Shown in pieces: positions 11,297-23,561 of a stretch of 64,000 bases of DNA. Position 1 is the first letter of the stretch; every line of letters starts with the position of its first letter. Source of the DNA: Forficula auricularia (Eukaryota; Arthropoda; Insecta; Dermaptera; Forficulidae); NCBI GenBank assembly GCA_024734495.1, contig JALMQS010000225.1, positions 19,172,573 to 19,236,572 on the forward strand, given 5' to 3'. The translations under genes were made by a program, and so were the position numbers. A model generated the notes under the pieces. The model was not told where the DNA came from. It did no database searches and saw only the letters and a list, made by a program, of their open reading frames with translations.

Positions 11297-11389
11297 AGGT
11301 TTTACACTTCAAATTGAATATTTTTCAATTTGTTTTGTAAAAGTGTTCAATTTGATTTGTAAAATGTTGAATTTGAAGTGTAAAACCTG
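11297..11389. repeat. Inverted repeat hairpin of about 93 bp
   Basis: AGGTTTTACACTTCAAATTG (11297) is answered by AATTTGAAGTGTAAAACCT (ending 11389). A middle segment TTTTGTAAAAGTGTTCAATT repeats the same vocabulary. It is probably a small palindromic MITE. Confidence 0.55.
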
Positions 11390-11415
11390 TAAATTACAAG
11401 AGGATATAAAGTATT

Positions 11416-11590
11416 GAAAAGTTTTTGTTTTGCTGAGTAGCAGAGTTGTTGATTCACAAGAAAACAAAGAGTTTGTCTCTGCTTGATGCAAATAAACATA
11501 CACACACTATATATACAGATATATCATCTCGATATATATGTGTGTATGTTTATTTGCATCAAGCAGAGGACAACCTCTTTGTTTCTCTTT
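11416..11590. mobile_element. Palindromic MITE with 16-bp flanking direct repeat
   Basis: The arms carry GCTTGATGCAAATAAACATA and its inverse around a TA-rich loop. GAGGATATAAAGTATT lies on both sides (11400-11415, 11591-11606), a 16-bp perfect direct repeat that could be an unusually long target duplication. A related copy occupies the outer arms of 17040-17445. Confidence 0.62.
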
Positions 11591-11606
11591 GAGGATATAA
11601 AGTATT

Positions 11607-14096
11607 TTGAAGAGAAATGTGGCGTTCCCCACTTTGGAGATCACTTCTCTATTCAGAGATGGGTGGAAAAATGATTTTTTTTTACTTTAATTATTTTATT
11701 ATTATTATTTTTCCAAGTAAATATAGAAGCGGAAGAACAAATTAAAAAACTCTTAAATAAAAGATCTAAACGTCACGAAGCGTGCAACGAAAATTTTTAT
11801 GACGAGATTTCTACTCCTGGAAAATCGATTTCTTTTTTTTTTTCATTTTAAGAACAAAAATTGATAATTATTTAATTAAAAATTGGCTTAAACGAACGGA
11901 TGACCTAAATCTCGATCTACTTCCTATTAATACCTACTAATATAATTTATCTAATAAAATTAATATATTCTACCTTAGCTAATTACCCCATTATATAATC
12001 CAAATGCATGCATATGAATAAATGGATATTATTGATATGATAATTAACTATTCGAATAAATTTCACTTAAAATGAGAATTCGCTGATATAACATGTTAAA
12101 AAAATTCCTAAATGATTGAATTAATTATATAAATTATTGGTCGATTAAATTAATCAATGTAAAAATAAGTACAAAATGTGAGTTACTGTTAACATAGGTT
12201 TTAGTAATATGAAATTAAAAATTATATATTTTGATGGATAAATATGTATTTCTTTTGTTTTTTGATAGTACCTAAAAATGTGCGTGAATAAAATAAGGAT
12301 TCTAAGTGTATTTATTTATTATAGGTATTTGTAGTTTTTGTATAAAACAAATGATAAAATTTTATTAATATTACCCATATTAAATTCTATTTAAAACACT
12401 TTTTCCTAAAAATAAATTTGAATATAATTGATCATAATTATAATTATACACATAGGAGGCTGTTTTTTTAACAGTTAAAATTAATAATTTCACCTACGAT
12501 AAAATAATAATAAACTATTATTATAACTTTTTTGTCTTTTTCCCTTAATGTATTATATAGAAGGTTCACGGAAGGATAATTAATATATGTAAAGAGCAGT
12601 AAAATTAAGAAATTATCAAAGCTAGTAAATATAATGAGAAATTTTCGAAAAATAAAATTAATTATGGAAAAAATATTTATAATTGTTAAAGAGATAAAAA
12701 GTATTTAATTACAAAATTAGTAAAAATATTTTAGTTATAGAATGAAGGTCTCTGGATAAATATCTAAATAATTTCAAAAATATTATAAATAGTATTTTTG
12801 GTTTTTAAAATATTTTGAGTAGGTAATTTTTCTTGTTATAGTTTTATACAAACTTATAAAATTCACTTTTTACAATTGACGTGGAAAAGAATGAAAGGAT
12901 TTCTCCTGTAACCTTCGTTTGAAATTCATTTATAGATCATGGTCATTTACGATTTTTTTCCTGATTAAGAATTTTCTCAGAAATATATGAGAATACATTT
13001 TTTGGATATTGCAACCATATAGGTGTGGTTATTCGCTTAACTGTAAAATATAATTTCACTTTTTTTACATTTGTATTAGTTTTTTAATACAAAATGTAGC
13101 ATTTCATTAGAAGAGAGATTTCTAATTTTCTGATTATCTTCATTAAAAAAAAATCTATATAAGACACGTTGTTTTTCAAATTATTATTTTTTAAAAAACT
13201 TGAGATAAATCTTAAGTATATACTATATTATATCTTCAACAACATGTTCAGATTTCTAAATGAATCTATTAGCTTTTTATCTGTTTTATGTTATTGTAAC
13301 TTACAATGAAGAAAGATTTTCTGGCGAAGAAATTGATCGACGTCTTGCTCTAATTTCAACTACTTTCCGATCTTTATATCACATACTGAAATGATTGACG
13401 TCTTCAAGTGATCGTTAATAAAAAAAGTCCCCAGATTTATTATTTCTAAGATTTTGTCGTTAGGTATAGCATAAAAAGGGAAGACTTTTCTAATTCCAAC
13501 AGTCCTTATAGCCACAAAATTAATTGACTATTTTAGAGCTAGTTAGTATGGTATTTAAGATCCCCTAACATGGTAACATTTAGACAGCTTTTCTGAAGAG
13601 TTAAAATGTATAATCTCTCATAAAGCCTAATATGTAAGATACTCGAGATATTCAAACGGTTAATACCCCAATTTTATAAAAACGAATTCGCTAACATGTT
13701 TTCTCATTGCTCAACGAGACTCGAATTGCTGAACTATGCTTTCCAGCGACTTACTAGCTTCAATCATACGAGAATTACACAGGTACTCTCACTCCTAAAT
13801 TTTTTCATTTTCTTTTAATGATGTAAAAATTAATCCTCAAGTATATTAGGTATTGCACGGTATAATAAGGGGTTAATCTTTTTACATCAATATAATTTAA
13901 AAAGCGATAGCTACTGTCATGACACATATTGAGACATGTTTTGTGTTCAGTAATTAGCGTGACATTAACTGTCTCACTGTTTTGAATGTACCATCACACT
14001 ATTTTGACTGACTAGTTTGTATACAGAAGTGATAAGGTGATAATAAATAGTAACTATGAAGATAATTGAAACCATGTATACAACTCTATATTACAC
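11607..14096. other. Long AT-rich stretch, nothing recognised
   Basis: No frame, repeat or palindrome that I can support. T- and A-runs only, for example 11831-11842. Confidence 0.4.
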
Positions 14097-14462
14097 TGTT
14101 ACTATATAAGGTTTTATTCTACACTGGTTATCAACAAACACATTATTATTATATATCGTCCCCATCATTCTCAAAACTCGGATCTTCATTTTTGGCGAAA
14201 TCAACTTTTATTCATTTTCCCAAAGCTCTTAACTATTTACATGTTATAACTAAACTTCGTAACAAAAATCGTGCCAGAAATATCGTTAAATTGAAGAAAA
14301 CATAAGTCGTATTATTCTGAAGCAAATAGTAACAAAAACAAAGTTTTTTTTTATTTTCTCAACAATTGTTAAAATGGAGATTGAGGTTTGAGAATGATGG
14401 GGACGATATATAATAATAATGTGTTTGTTTATAACCAGTATAGAATAAAACCTTATATAGTA
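14097..14462. mobile_element. Foldback element with about 80-bp arms
   Basis: TATATAAGGTTTTATTCTAC (14103) is answered by TAGAATAAAACCTTATATAG (near 14460). GATATATAATAATAATGTGT near 14403-14423 answers ACACATTATTATTATATATC near 14138-14158. The spacer of about 210 bp holds part of a 79-codon frame that I regard as chance. Confidence 0.72.
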
Positions 14463-15700
14463 ATAGGTAGATTTGATATGATTGAGTTTTTTATTAAAAG
14501 GCTATAACCGTCTAGATTAGATATTTTTAGTGAGCTATTCTCATTAGAGTGCCCACAAAACGTCTCGAGACCTAATTCTGGAGTCATTTTCAAGTGCTGG
14601 TGTAAAGACAAGAACTTTAAAACATCATCATCAGTGAGTAGACAGTCCTAAGGTCCCATGCCAGCTCTTTGACCTCTCTAAATGTCTTTTAACTTTAAAA
14701 CTACTTATGAATTAGTGGCATCGAAACATTATGTGGTCATTCTGATGATAATATTTGCTGGATTAGTTCCGAATTATAGCAAATGGATCCTAACATGCAA
14801 GAACATCTTTAGTATAGAAGAAGTTATAGTTGATTTTTTTACTGAAATACATGCTACATTAGTATCTTTCTAAAAGTAAAAAGTTGAAAACACTTAAAAC
14901 GATTTGTCAAAGAATCAAGGAAATATGAAATACCTGAAATTACCTATTAACTTAGTGACTCATTTTGAAGATTCGCATAGTTTATGATGTTAGTGCAAAA
15001 ATTTGGCATTTGGTTTATGAGATCTAACAACAAACAAAATTTATGAACTTCTAATTAGTCTTACCCAGAATCACTTAAATTAAATTTATTAAGTTAATAT
15101 GAGGTGCTGCAACTGCCTTAGCCTCTCTCCCTTCCAATACCCGCGTCCCCAATTCATGGTAATTAAATTTTAATTCCTTTTCAATAAAAACCAATATATT
15201 GAAAGGAATTATACGATTCATTGTAATTATGTAAATAAACGAACTATAAGGACATTCATTCCCTTTCAATCTTTTTCAATACAAATCCGAATAATGAAAA
15301 TTATCATTGTAAGATGTTTAATCGTTATGCATTCAATTTCAACAAATAAGGAAGAGAATTCTATTCTTTTAATTTAATCAATACTCAAATCTTTGAATCT
15401 CAATACGTCCATAGAGATTTCAATGAGATTTCATTGCACGATAATGAAATATCGCCTTCTCTCATTCAATTACTTAAGAATTACAAATTGGAACAAAGGC
15501 GCAGAGATGAGATTCGTTTTCTATTCTTAAAAAATAAGTAAAAAACAAGATTGAAATCAACACAAATCTAATTTCAATTAACATTACAATAATTAACATT
15601 ATATAATGTGAAGAGAGTGTATCGTTGTCGTTTTCCAAGGCGAGGACTGCACACTAGTATTTACAAATTCAACTGGCTATAATCTGACTTTAAGCTATGG
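14463..15700. other. Spacer with a short shared LINE/SINE-like fragment
   Basis: ATGCCAGCTCTTTGACCTCT, with ACAGTCCTAAG just upstream (about 14640-14690), recurs at 56980-57065. The rest is unremarkable. Confidence 0.4.
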
Positions 15701-15732
15701 TTGCTAGGTATCTTGATGGCCAAATCGGGACA

Positions 15733-15752
15733 GGTTAGGTTGGGTTAGGTTA
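15733..15752 (+). repeat. Interstitial TTAGG-like repeat
   Basis: AGGTTAGGTTGGGTTAGGTT resembles the arthropod telomere repeat TTAGG but is very short and imperfect. Such patches are common inside arthropod chromosomes. Confidence 0.4.
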
Positions 15753-15759
15753 TAATAAA

Positions 15760-16440
15760 AAATTATAAAGTAGTATTTATATAAAAAATGTAATTATCGC
15801 ATAGTAAATTATATTTAATAAAAAAATATTTTGTTAAAAAATGTGTAAAAAACACAACTTTAAAAAACAAAAACTTAAAAATAATAGTTTAATTCTTAGA
15901 ACAAAACTTATAAATCACAGAAGCAAAACGGATTTTTAATTCTAGTTGTACTTTTGATTCGATTTGTCGAATGCGGACTCTATTGGTTTGAAAACGCCTA
16001 TAATTAATAAAAATCAAAATAGGCCAAACGGAGACATTTGGATGTCCCGAAAATTTTATTCCGGACACCTTTAATTAAGACTCAAAATCGAGACGCCTGG
16101 CTCTACTTTAAGCGTATTTATATATGGTATCCATGTTTAGAAATTAAATAAGATATAAAATCGTAAATATTTAGAATACATTTCTGATTAAATTAGATCC
16201 TTAAATGATTTAATTAAATTAACAGAATTTTATTTTTCAAAATGACATTTTCATTATTATTATATATTTAGTATTTTATTTCATACTTGTCCCTCTCCCT
16301 AAAAAAAATCATTTATGAGAAAATATAGTTAAATTAAAAAACCGGAAGTCCCCCCCTCCCCCAAATATATCAGAAATATGCTGAGTAATTCCATGAATTA
16401 AATTATTGAATACTTTTTTCAAACCGAGCTCACATGTCAC
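15760..16440. other. AT-rich spacer, nothing seen
   Basis: No coding or repeat signal that I can support. Confidence 0.4.
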
Positions 16441-16740
16441 AGGTCACACCCTGTTCTTCTCGATCTAATTTCAAAATTAGATTCCAGTGCGTGAAATGAT
16501 TCATGGGGTCTTAGGTTATATAACCGGCGTTGAGGATGAACCGCTGACCTCTCTTTTCACCTCGCAAAAGAGTCGGCTGAGGCTGACATTTTCCATTGCA
16601 TCATGGACGCCCAGCTGGAAAATAAGGATCCCGGTTTAACGGGTCACTGGCATTTCAGGCGTCGTGCTAGCCATTGGCCTTCTCGAGGAAGGGGATGATG
16701 TAAATTATACTACCTCGATCTGGATAATCTACGATTCCTC
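16441..16740. other. Isolated higher-GC segment, identity unknown
   Basis: About 300 bases stand out from the AT-rich flanks (GTCGGCTGAGGCTGACATTT; CCCGGTTTAACGGGTCACTG; GCGTCGTGCTAGCC). Frames are broken by stops on both strands. It could be a retroelement UTR fragment, a SINE or a conserved non-coding element. Confidence 0.35.
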
Positions 16741-17039
16741 TCCATTTCTTACAATAATTGTTTCCATTCGAAATAGATAAATGACCAACGGTTACAAAAT
16801 CGTGTTAGGATTTCATCAAATAAATCAGAAATATCACTCATTTGGATAATACAGGGTGGGGCATAAAGATCTACCACATTTTGAAGAGGTATAAAAAATG
16901 AAAAAATTAACTAGAAAAAAACTGAATATATGTATTTTTGAAAAGAACATAAAATAATTTTTTTTAATGTGTTTTAAACATTATCAGACACAAAAAAAGG
17001 GGGAGGGGTCAAAAATGAAAAATTCTAACCCTTTTGACA
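16741..17039. other. Spacer with a possible element end
   Basis: TACAGGGTGGGGCATAAAGA at 16850-16869 has the look of a DNA-element terminus, but I found no matching inverse. Confidence 0.3.
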
Positions 17040-17445
17040 AAACTCAGCAGAGTTAGCTGATTCACAAAGAGAATGCAAAAGAGGTTGTCCTCTGCTGGAT
17101 GCAAATAAACATACACACATAATATATCGATGATGATATATCTATATATATATATATATATATATATTTATTTATTTGAGACTGTAGCTTGACTTTGACT
17201 TTCATCATCAGTCTTTTTTAATTATAAATACAGTCTATGGAGTCAATATCCATACGGTATTGACTCCATGAGAAACAATATTTATAATTAAAAAGACTGA
17301 TGATGAAATACAAGTCTTTCGAAACTATAGTCTCAAACAAATAAATAATATATATATATATATACAAATAAATCATCTCGATATATATGTGTGCATGTTT
17401 ATTTGCATCAAGCAGAGGACAAACCTCTTTGTTTCTCTTTGTGTG
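17040..17445. mobile_element. Nested palindromes: one foldback inserted in the loop of another
   Basis: The outer arms (about 17045-17115 and 17375-17445) carry GATGCAAATAAACATACACA and its inverse and match the element at 11416-11590. Within the TA-rich loop lies a second palindrome, about 17160-17345, with arms AAAAAGACTGATGATG and inverse around ATTGACTCCAT. The inner element carries a hammerhead-like motif. The outer element is therefore the older insertion. Confidence 0.72.
17289..17340 (+). ncRNA. Hammerhead-like motif in the inner palindrome
   Basis: CUGAUGA (17297-17303), one U, helix II GAAA (17305-17308) with UUUC (17317-17320), GAAAC (17321-17325), then UAUA and GUC (17330-17332). 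GAAACUAUAGUC is identical to that of the family at 24.8, 31.4 and 40.2 kb. Only GA/UC of helix I is convincing. The left-arm copy on the minus strand (about 17225-17175) has lost GAAAC. Confidence 0.45.
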
Positions 17446-17647
17446 AAAACTCAACTAAATTTTATATACATATTTTATGGACCCCCAGAAGGCTAGAAAT
17501 GCAAAAATTAGCCAAATTTTGGATACATAGTTTAATGTAAATTCCTGAATAAATTTTAGTACTCAACTAATAACTCATGACACTTGATATAAGTACCTAC
17601 ACCAATTTTAAAACAAAATCGTTAGTGCCGTTTTTGAGGAAATAAAA

Positions 17648-18318
17648 ATAAACTGCAACAGATTGTTGCTAAACTTTATCCAAAGTCATTTGAAATATTA
17701 ATATGTTTATTCTTTTATTATTAATCGTCATTGGATTTTTGACGTTTCGGTTATTATTGGTAACCAATCATGAAGACATGGACGAATCGACTTAAAATCA
17801 AAAATAGCCATCATTCTCATTTAATACTTGATCAATTCTACATTAGATTTTTGACGTTTCGATTATTATTGGTAACCAATCATGAAGACATGGAGGAATC
17901 GGCTTAAAATAAAAAATAACGATCGATTCTTATCTAGAGGAATAACCTTATTGCATTTCATTTTTGATGTTTTGACTATTAATGGCAACCTCTACTGAAA
18001 ACGTGGAAGAATCGAGCTAAAATCAAAAAGACTAAATTCTTTTTTGGTAAACAACTCAAGCTTGAAAAATCATAAACACCCATACATCCATATGCACGCA
18101 CTTCCATAAAAAATCGCACTTTTTCGCCTCTGGACGAGATCGCATGTAATTTTTGGCAAAACCGTCACCTGCTTAAATTCAACCTAATTGAATACTACAA
18201 TTTGTGACTTTAATTGAGACCATGGGTTCCGCAATCTTTACCTGAGGACCCTTTGAAGTCGTGCTTGCCGCGAGACCGATTACAATACTTTCCATATGTT
18301 TCGCATTGGATAAAGTAA
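17648..18318 (-). mobile_element. Satellite-carrying element, reversed copy
   Basis: On the minus strand it begins near ACTTTATCCAATGCGAAAC (about 18315) and ends in TTTGGATAAAGTTTAGCAAC with a GCAACAATCTGTTGC hairpin (17655-17669). The head shares GGGTCCTCAGGTAAAGA and AAATTACATGCGATC with the plus-strand copies at 40975 and 45807. The middle (about 17730-18060) holds about three units of the 119-bp satellite. Short ACTTTATCC/GGATAAAGT inverted ends are visible. Confidence 0.7.
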
Positions 18319-20505
18319 AAAAATCCTCTATATAGCTTAAGTTTAAAATCCCAAAGCTCTGCGACTTGAAGATTTTAACTTATCGATCGTCGATTATGAT
18401 GAATGATATTGCTTATAATATTTTTAATTTTACTTTTTGGTGCTGGCATTTCTTTAATTCGAAGGGGTGCTTGCGGTCTTGCCTGAATATATGCTTGATG
18501 AAAACAGTTCTGATTCTTATTTCCACCATTGCTAGCTAAGTTTAAAGATATTTAGAGAATTTATTTTATTCGGTATATTTTCTAAAGGAAACATTTGAAT
18601 TTAATATACCCATTTCAAAAAATCGATAATCTTGCAAAGCTTCCATATACAAAAAGAACAGATAAATTTAAATTGCATACTTGTCATTCAATAGCCTAAG
18701 CCTTAACTAATCCGTCGAGAGCTAGTAATAAACATAATTCTGTATAAAGCAGTGATACAGCTTACAGCATTAAAGAGTACCAAAGTCACGAATAGAAAGA
18801 ACATTAAATTAGCATAAATAAAACTTATAAAGTCAAGAAGAAAAAAAATCATTGTTGATCAGAATAGGAAATCTTTACGGTGCTTGAAGGTGCTGAAGAA
18901 TGAAAAAGAACAAAAAAATATAAACTCAAGGAGAGTGTTATTTTAACCGCAAGTTTATCTTTGGTTTCGTCTAAATAAATTGTTAATAAAAAGTTTTTCA
19001 TTTTTACTTTTTTTTATTTCCGGAATAATATTAAACTAACAACTTCCTATATCCATGTTTATCGATTTATGATAACGAATATCGATCATATAGCATTACA
19101 AATATAGATAGCTATATGCATATGTTTACCCATCGAAAGAAAAGAGAAAGTATATAAAGTAATCATCTTATTACAAATTTAAAATCGAGATCTGACCCGA
19201 AATTTTGGATAACTTGTATTAAAAATTTGATTTTACTTTCTATTATGGATTCTAGTCCACTGTAGGGGCATGTAATTTAAATAGAAAAAAAACTTGTAAA
19301 CAAATCTAGAATGGGAAATCGAAATTTAATTTATTATACACCATGCGTTTGCAGGAATTATCAATTATTATTCATCGAAACTGAATAATTCAATTCAAAA
19401 AAATAATATTGATAGGAATTAGAGATTTCAAAGAAAGTGTCTAATTAAAAAAATATTTTGGAAACATTACCAGCGTTCAAATTCCACAGAAAATCAATAA
19501 GACTGTAACGCGCATAGAAAAATAAACTTTACAATTAAAAAATAAAAAAGTAAAACTAAATTTAGAAATAAAATGAGATTTTTCTCTCCTAGATTAGAAG
19601 AGTTTTTGATTTTCAAGAATAAACATCAATGATGGTGTCGTTTCGTCTACCTGGTTCAATTAAACCTGTACTTATATATAAATTAAAATATATTAATGTA
19701 CATCTCTTTCTCATACATAAAAGGCTTATCCAAATATATCAAGAAAATATTATTAATTCAGAATATTCATGTCCCTTTTAAACTAACCAAATTAAAATTA
19801 AAGGATAGATATAATTTCTTAACTCTAAATAATTTTCTTTACAAAATCTATTGCTTAGACTCAAAAAATTTATAGATATTTTCAAGAATCGTTTTTTGTT
19901 TTTGTATATCTGTCACGATAGTTTTAAAACAGAATATCGTAGAAAGCTCGTTCTGCTGTTAAAATGCTTGGTGTATTTTTTCGATTAAATTTCATCAAAT
20001 TAATGCTAAGTTCGGGTCGTTAAAAGTTTTCCGTTCTCTTTTGTATGGCACACAGATAGTGAGCTGGGTCAGGTCATTTTTCTTAAAGACTGTAGACTTA
20101 TTATGATCTGGTTCTACAGATGATTTTTAACCAACTTATCTTATATATATTTTGACAAATACTCATAAATATATATATATAGGTGTCTATATATTTTTTT
20201 TCTCCCGAATCTTTTGAAAAACATTTTATGATTCTTTTTATCAAGAACTGTATTCATTTGATAAACAATAATTTATTTTAAAATATATTTTTATATAACC
20301 CAGGTGTCATTTTTGTAAATGTAGTTTTTTTAAACTAATTATTAACAGGTGGCTGAATAAAAATTATTCATGTGATTAAATCAAAACAAAAAATATGTTG
20401 TTGATTAAATAAACATTATTAAAAACAAAAAAATTACCTATCGCAGCTTGGTCTTCCAGGTATTTATAATAAAAAGTACTAGATATTTAAAATAGTAATA
20501 ATAAA
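18319..20505. other. Long AT-rich stretch, nothing recognised
   Basis: No frame longer than chance, no palindrome, no known element end. Confidence 0.4.
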
Positions 20506-20737
20506 CAGTGGCGGATAAAATCAAGTGGGGGTCCTAAGAGTTAAAATAACGGGGCCCTCAAAATCAATTAAACAAAAAATCAAAAAAATCTGAACCATGA
20601 ACGATTATATCCAAATTTTGGTACTTATTAACAAAATTGAATACAAATGTTATAAAACAATCGGCCTTTTTGGGGGCTCTTACAAGCACGGGGCCCCCTG
20701 GGGCCGCGTATTCCGCTTACCCTATGATCCGCCACTG
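20506..20737. mobile_element. hAT-type MITE with perfect 8-bp target duplication
   Basis: The ends are CAGTGGCGGAT and inverse ATCCGCCACTG. ATAATAAA flanks both sides (20498-20505 and 20738-20745). The 232-bp interior has GGGGCCCTC and GGGGCCCCCTGGGGCC blocks near the ends. CAGTGGCGGAT ends plus an 8-bp duplication are typical of hAT derivatives. Confidence 0.88.
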
Positions 20738-21491
20738 ATAATAAACTAATAATATCCATCCAGCGTACGGAGTATTTAATAACATTTTCTTTACTTTTTG
20801 TTGGATTTTTTAGTAACTATTATTCCACGATTTACGCGTCACGTGTCAAGATATATACCTTAGATCTTATCTTTTTACCAACGACTGACTGAAATAAATA
20901 AAATAACTGTATCATCCTGGATATGATGAAATAAGAAGCGAGCGTGGAAAAACTAATAAATTAAAGAAGCTCTCTGACAAGACAGGCTTATACTTTCACC
21001 GCTTTGCTTTTTCATTCACTTTCAGAAATTGACACAGAGCCAAATTCGGAGTATATTTGGTGGTTAGGACGAGGGATTGAAAATTCCCCGATGACGACGA
21101 CATGCTGTCGATATTTCATCAATCTCTCTCTATTCTCTTATAATTTGTAATTATTCAAGGCTAAATGCATCTGATTGGCTTTGGAAACCGTTACGAATTA
21201 ACACTTAGCATAAAGAGAAAAGGAAGGGAGAGAAAAAATAGAAAAATAAAAGTTGTAGTAGAAGCGAGATACAAGAAATTGGAAATAAGTTTTCTAATTC
21301 TGTGACAATTTTTTTCATTTTTGATTTGAATTAACGGATGAAATGAAAACAAAGATGTCTTCGAAAAGATTTCTGCCTAGTTTAAAAGTAACACCATCTT
21401 TATATTATTTTAGAGTGCCAGGTTGATCTAGCTTTGCTCCGTAATATTTTGTATCAGTTAAAAGCAGGATATCAATATTATTTTATTTTAA
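20738..21491. other. Spacer, somewhat less AT-rich at 20930-21240
   Basis: No coding frame. The less AT-rich part is a candidate conserved non-coding segment only by composition. Confidence 0.3.
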
Positions 21492-21803
21492 CACCCTCTC
21501 CAAAAAGCGACATTGATACAAAGGGAGACCCTATCAACTTGTTTGAGAAATTATAGAAAAAAATAAAATATTAATTTTCAAAAAACTAAACTCATTTTAA
21601 ATAGTAGATTTTATAAAGCGTATGAAATTTATATTTTCGATTGAATATTTCGAAAAAAATACTTTTTTCCACCCTCTCCAAAAAGCGACATTGATACAAA
21701 GGGGGATCCTTATCATCTTGTTTGAGAAATTAAAGAAAAAATCAGATATTAATTTTCAAAAAACTAAACTCATTTTAGATAGTAAATATTATAAAGCGTA
21801 TGT
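21492..21803 (+). repeat. Tandem repeat, period 178 bp, about 1.75 copies
   Basis: CACCCTCTCCAAAAAGCGAC starts at 21492 and again at 21670, each followed by ATTGATACAAAGGG and later TTTATAAAGCGTATG or TATTATAAAGCGTATG. The same family, also as a near-dimer but inverted, lies at 27562-27855. A 61-codon frame across it is chance. Confidence 0.8.
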
Positions 21804-23325
21804 TTAACATTAGATTTTTTATTAAAAATATATTTTAAGACCTTCGGCCCAAACGGATTCTGCTTTGTGTGAGCGAGGGTAAGAGCCAGAAATTAAATCT
21901 TGTGACTTAAACTCCACAACCCTTGAGATGGAAATCGAACATCTTCAACAATGAATCTGCATGTCCAATAAGAAAATATTAAATGTTTCCTAATTCTATT
22001 GCTATAATAATTATGACTTATCTAAAATACTCTTTCTTATTTCAGATCTTATATATTGAGAGCTCGTATAAATGGATTAGTCTAAAGATTCTCGAATCAT
22101 CTTTATTTGTTCTTTTTTTGTATTATTACTATTTTAATAGTTTCCCAACGAGAATAATTTTTATTCGACTAAAACTCGTTTGAACTTGTCTTTGACATGC
22201 TTGAACTGGAAAATATGCCAGGCAGAGACTTCAAACCTTCTATCGGCACCCTGTTCGGAAAAATCATTCATTTTAATTGCCCCTTGAAACTATGAAACAA
22301 TTTTATTTCATTTCGATAACCAATATACATACTTTTCAAAACAAAAAAATGTTTTTTAAAGAAATATTTGAAATAACGCTTAATAATATGAAAATTTAAA
22401 GATCATCCTGAAGTTTTGAATTCGATTTTTATGAGAATACGCTAAATGTTTGAAATTTTAGGGATGCGCCGCATCCATGGACCGCACTGCTACTTTAACA
22501 AACGATTAAAAATGTACGCAAAAATCTATGTATTTTTAACTTTGGTTTAAATTCAGTTTGTTATTTAATTTTAATATATAATTATTTGTAATAAACTGGG
22601 TTTTAAAATGAAATATTTGAATATTTAATTCAATTAAAATTGAACTATGATTATATGTTTTTATCATTATAAAGCCTGAAAATCTTAATAAACTCATTCA
22701 AAAAAGATTTTTTTCCTCATGAACATAAAATCTAATCAGTTCTCCGTATATAATAAATACAAATATTTTAGTACTAGAAAGAAATTTCAATGACTTTTTC
22801 TTCTTAACTATCGTGAGTCTGGAATCCAGAAACACATACGGACACGCTCACACACAGAAAAAAATCACGATCGAAAATTATGTTCCTCCAAGTTTCATGT
22901 ATTTTAAAACCCATTAAGGGAAAATTTTTTAGTATATTTAATAGTAGGTGCTTATATACTAAAGTTTGTATTAATAAGCTGCACTTTTTCCATCTTTCTA
23001 AGTCAAATCTGTCGATAGAAAAAAAATTAAAAAACAAATTGCCAGATTTCCCAAATTCGCGAAGAGCATACCTAGTATTGAAAATGATTTTTCTTTTTCT
23101 ATAATTTTATCTAGAAATTTATTTATTGATTATCCTTATAACATGAAATACTATTACCTATTATTTTCGGATGGTAAGTTGAATATCCACCTTAGAGTAG
23201 GTAATAAGTAAATCTTAGTAACAATTTGACAAGTTTGTGGAAACAAAGATCGTGTAAAAAGTACAAATAAAATAAAATTAATTTTATTTATTTTCTTAAA
23301 AAGACGGACTGGTAAGCGAAATAAG
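21804..23325. other. AT-rich spacer
   Basis: Small frames overlap on both strands (22804-23104) without recognisable protein. No element ends were found. Confidence 0.4.
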
Positions 23326-23374
23326 TAGGTTACAATGAAAGGTAGTCGAAATTATTTAAATTTTTTATTCAAAT

Positions 23375-23412
23375 ACCGACGTTTTGGAGACCTTCTCTCC
23401 TTCTTCAGGGTC
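23375..23412 (-). ncRNA. Hammerhead-like motif, left arm (GAAAC mutated)
   Basis: Minus strand: CUGAAGA (23408-23402), one A, helix II GGAGA with UCUCC (five perfect pairs), then AAAAC (G12 lost) and GUC. The helix II pair that is G.U in the right arm is G-C here, so the stem has been retained through a base change. Confidence 0.45.
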
Positions 23413-23465
23413 TACAACTCCTCTATTTGTTTTCTCATTATTGTATTATGTGTTAATTGTTTTGT

Positions 23466-23510
23466 AGACCCTGAAGAAGGAGAGAAAAGGTCTTCGAAAC
23501 GTCGGTATTT
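23466..23510 (+). ncRNA. Hammerhead-like ribozyme motif, right arm, intact core
   Basis: ACC (23468-23470) can pair with GGU (23504-23506) to start helix I. CUGAAGA is at 23471-23477, followed by one A and helix II GGAGA (23479-23483) with UCUUC (23491-23495, one G.U). GAAAC (23496-23500) and GUC (23501-23503) follow. Helix III is almost absent, as in Penelope-type hammerheads. Helix I beyond three pairs is weak. Confidence 0.5.
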
Positions 23511-23561
23511 TAATAAAAAATTTAAATAATTTGGACTGCCTTTCATTATAACCTACTTAAA

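Larger units (their letters stand above)
23326..23561. mobile_element. Foldback element with paired hammerhead-like motifs
   Basis: AGTAGGTTACAATGAAAGG at the left is answered by CCTTTCATTATAACCTACTT at the right. The arms of about 90 bp flank a short loop (about 23415-23464). Both arms hold a CCTGAAGAAGGAGAG...CGTC block, one on each strand. The 64-codon frame across it is a by-product. Confidence 0.82.

Noticed and set aside
15733..15752. Telomere or telomere-fusion site
   Set aside because: Only about four imperfect TTAGG-like units; too short and common inside arthropod chromosomes.
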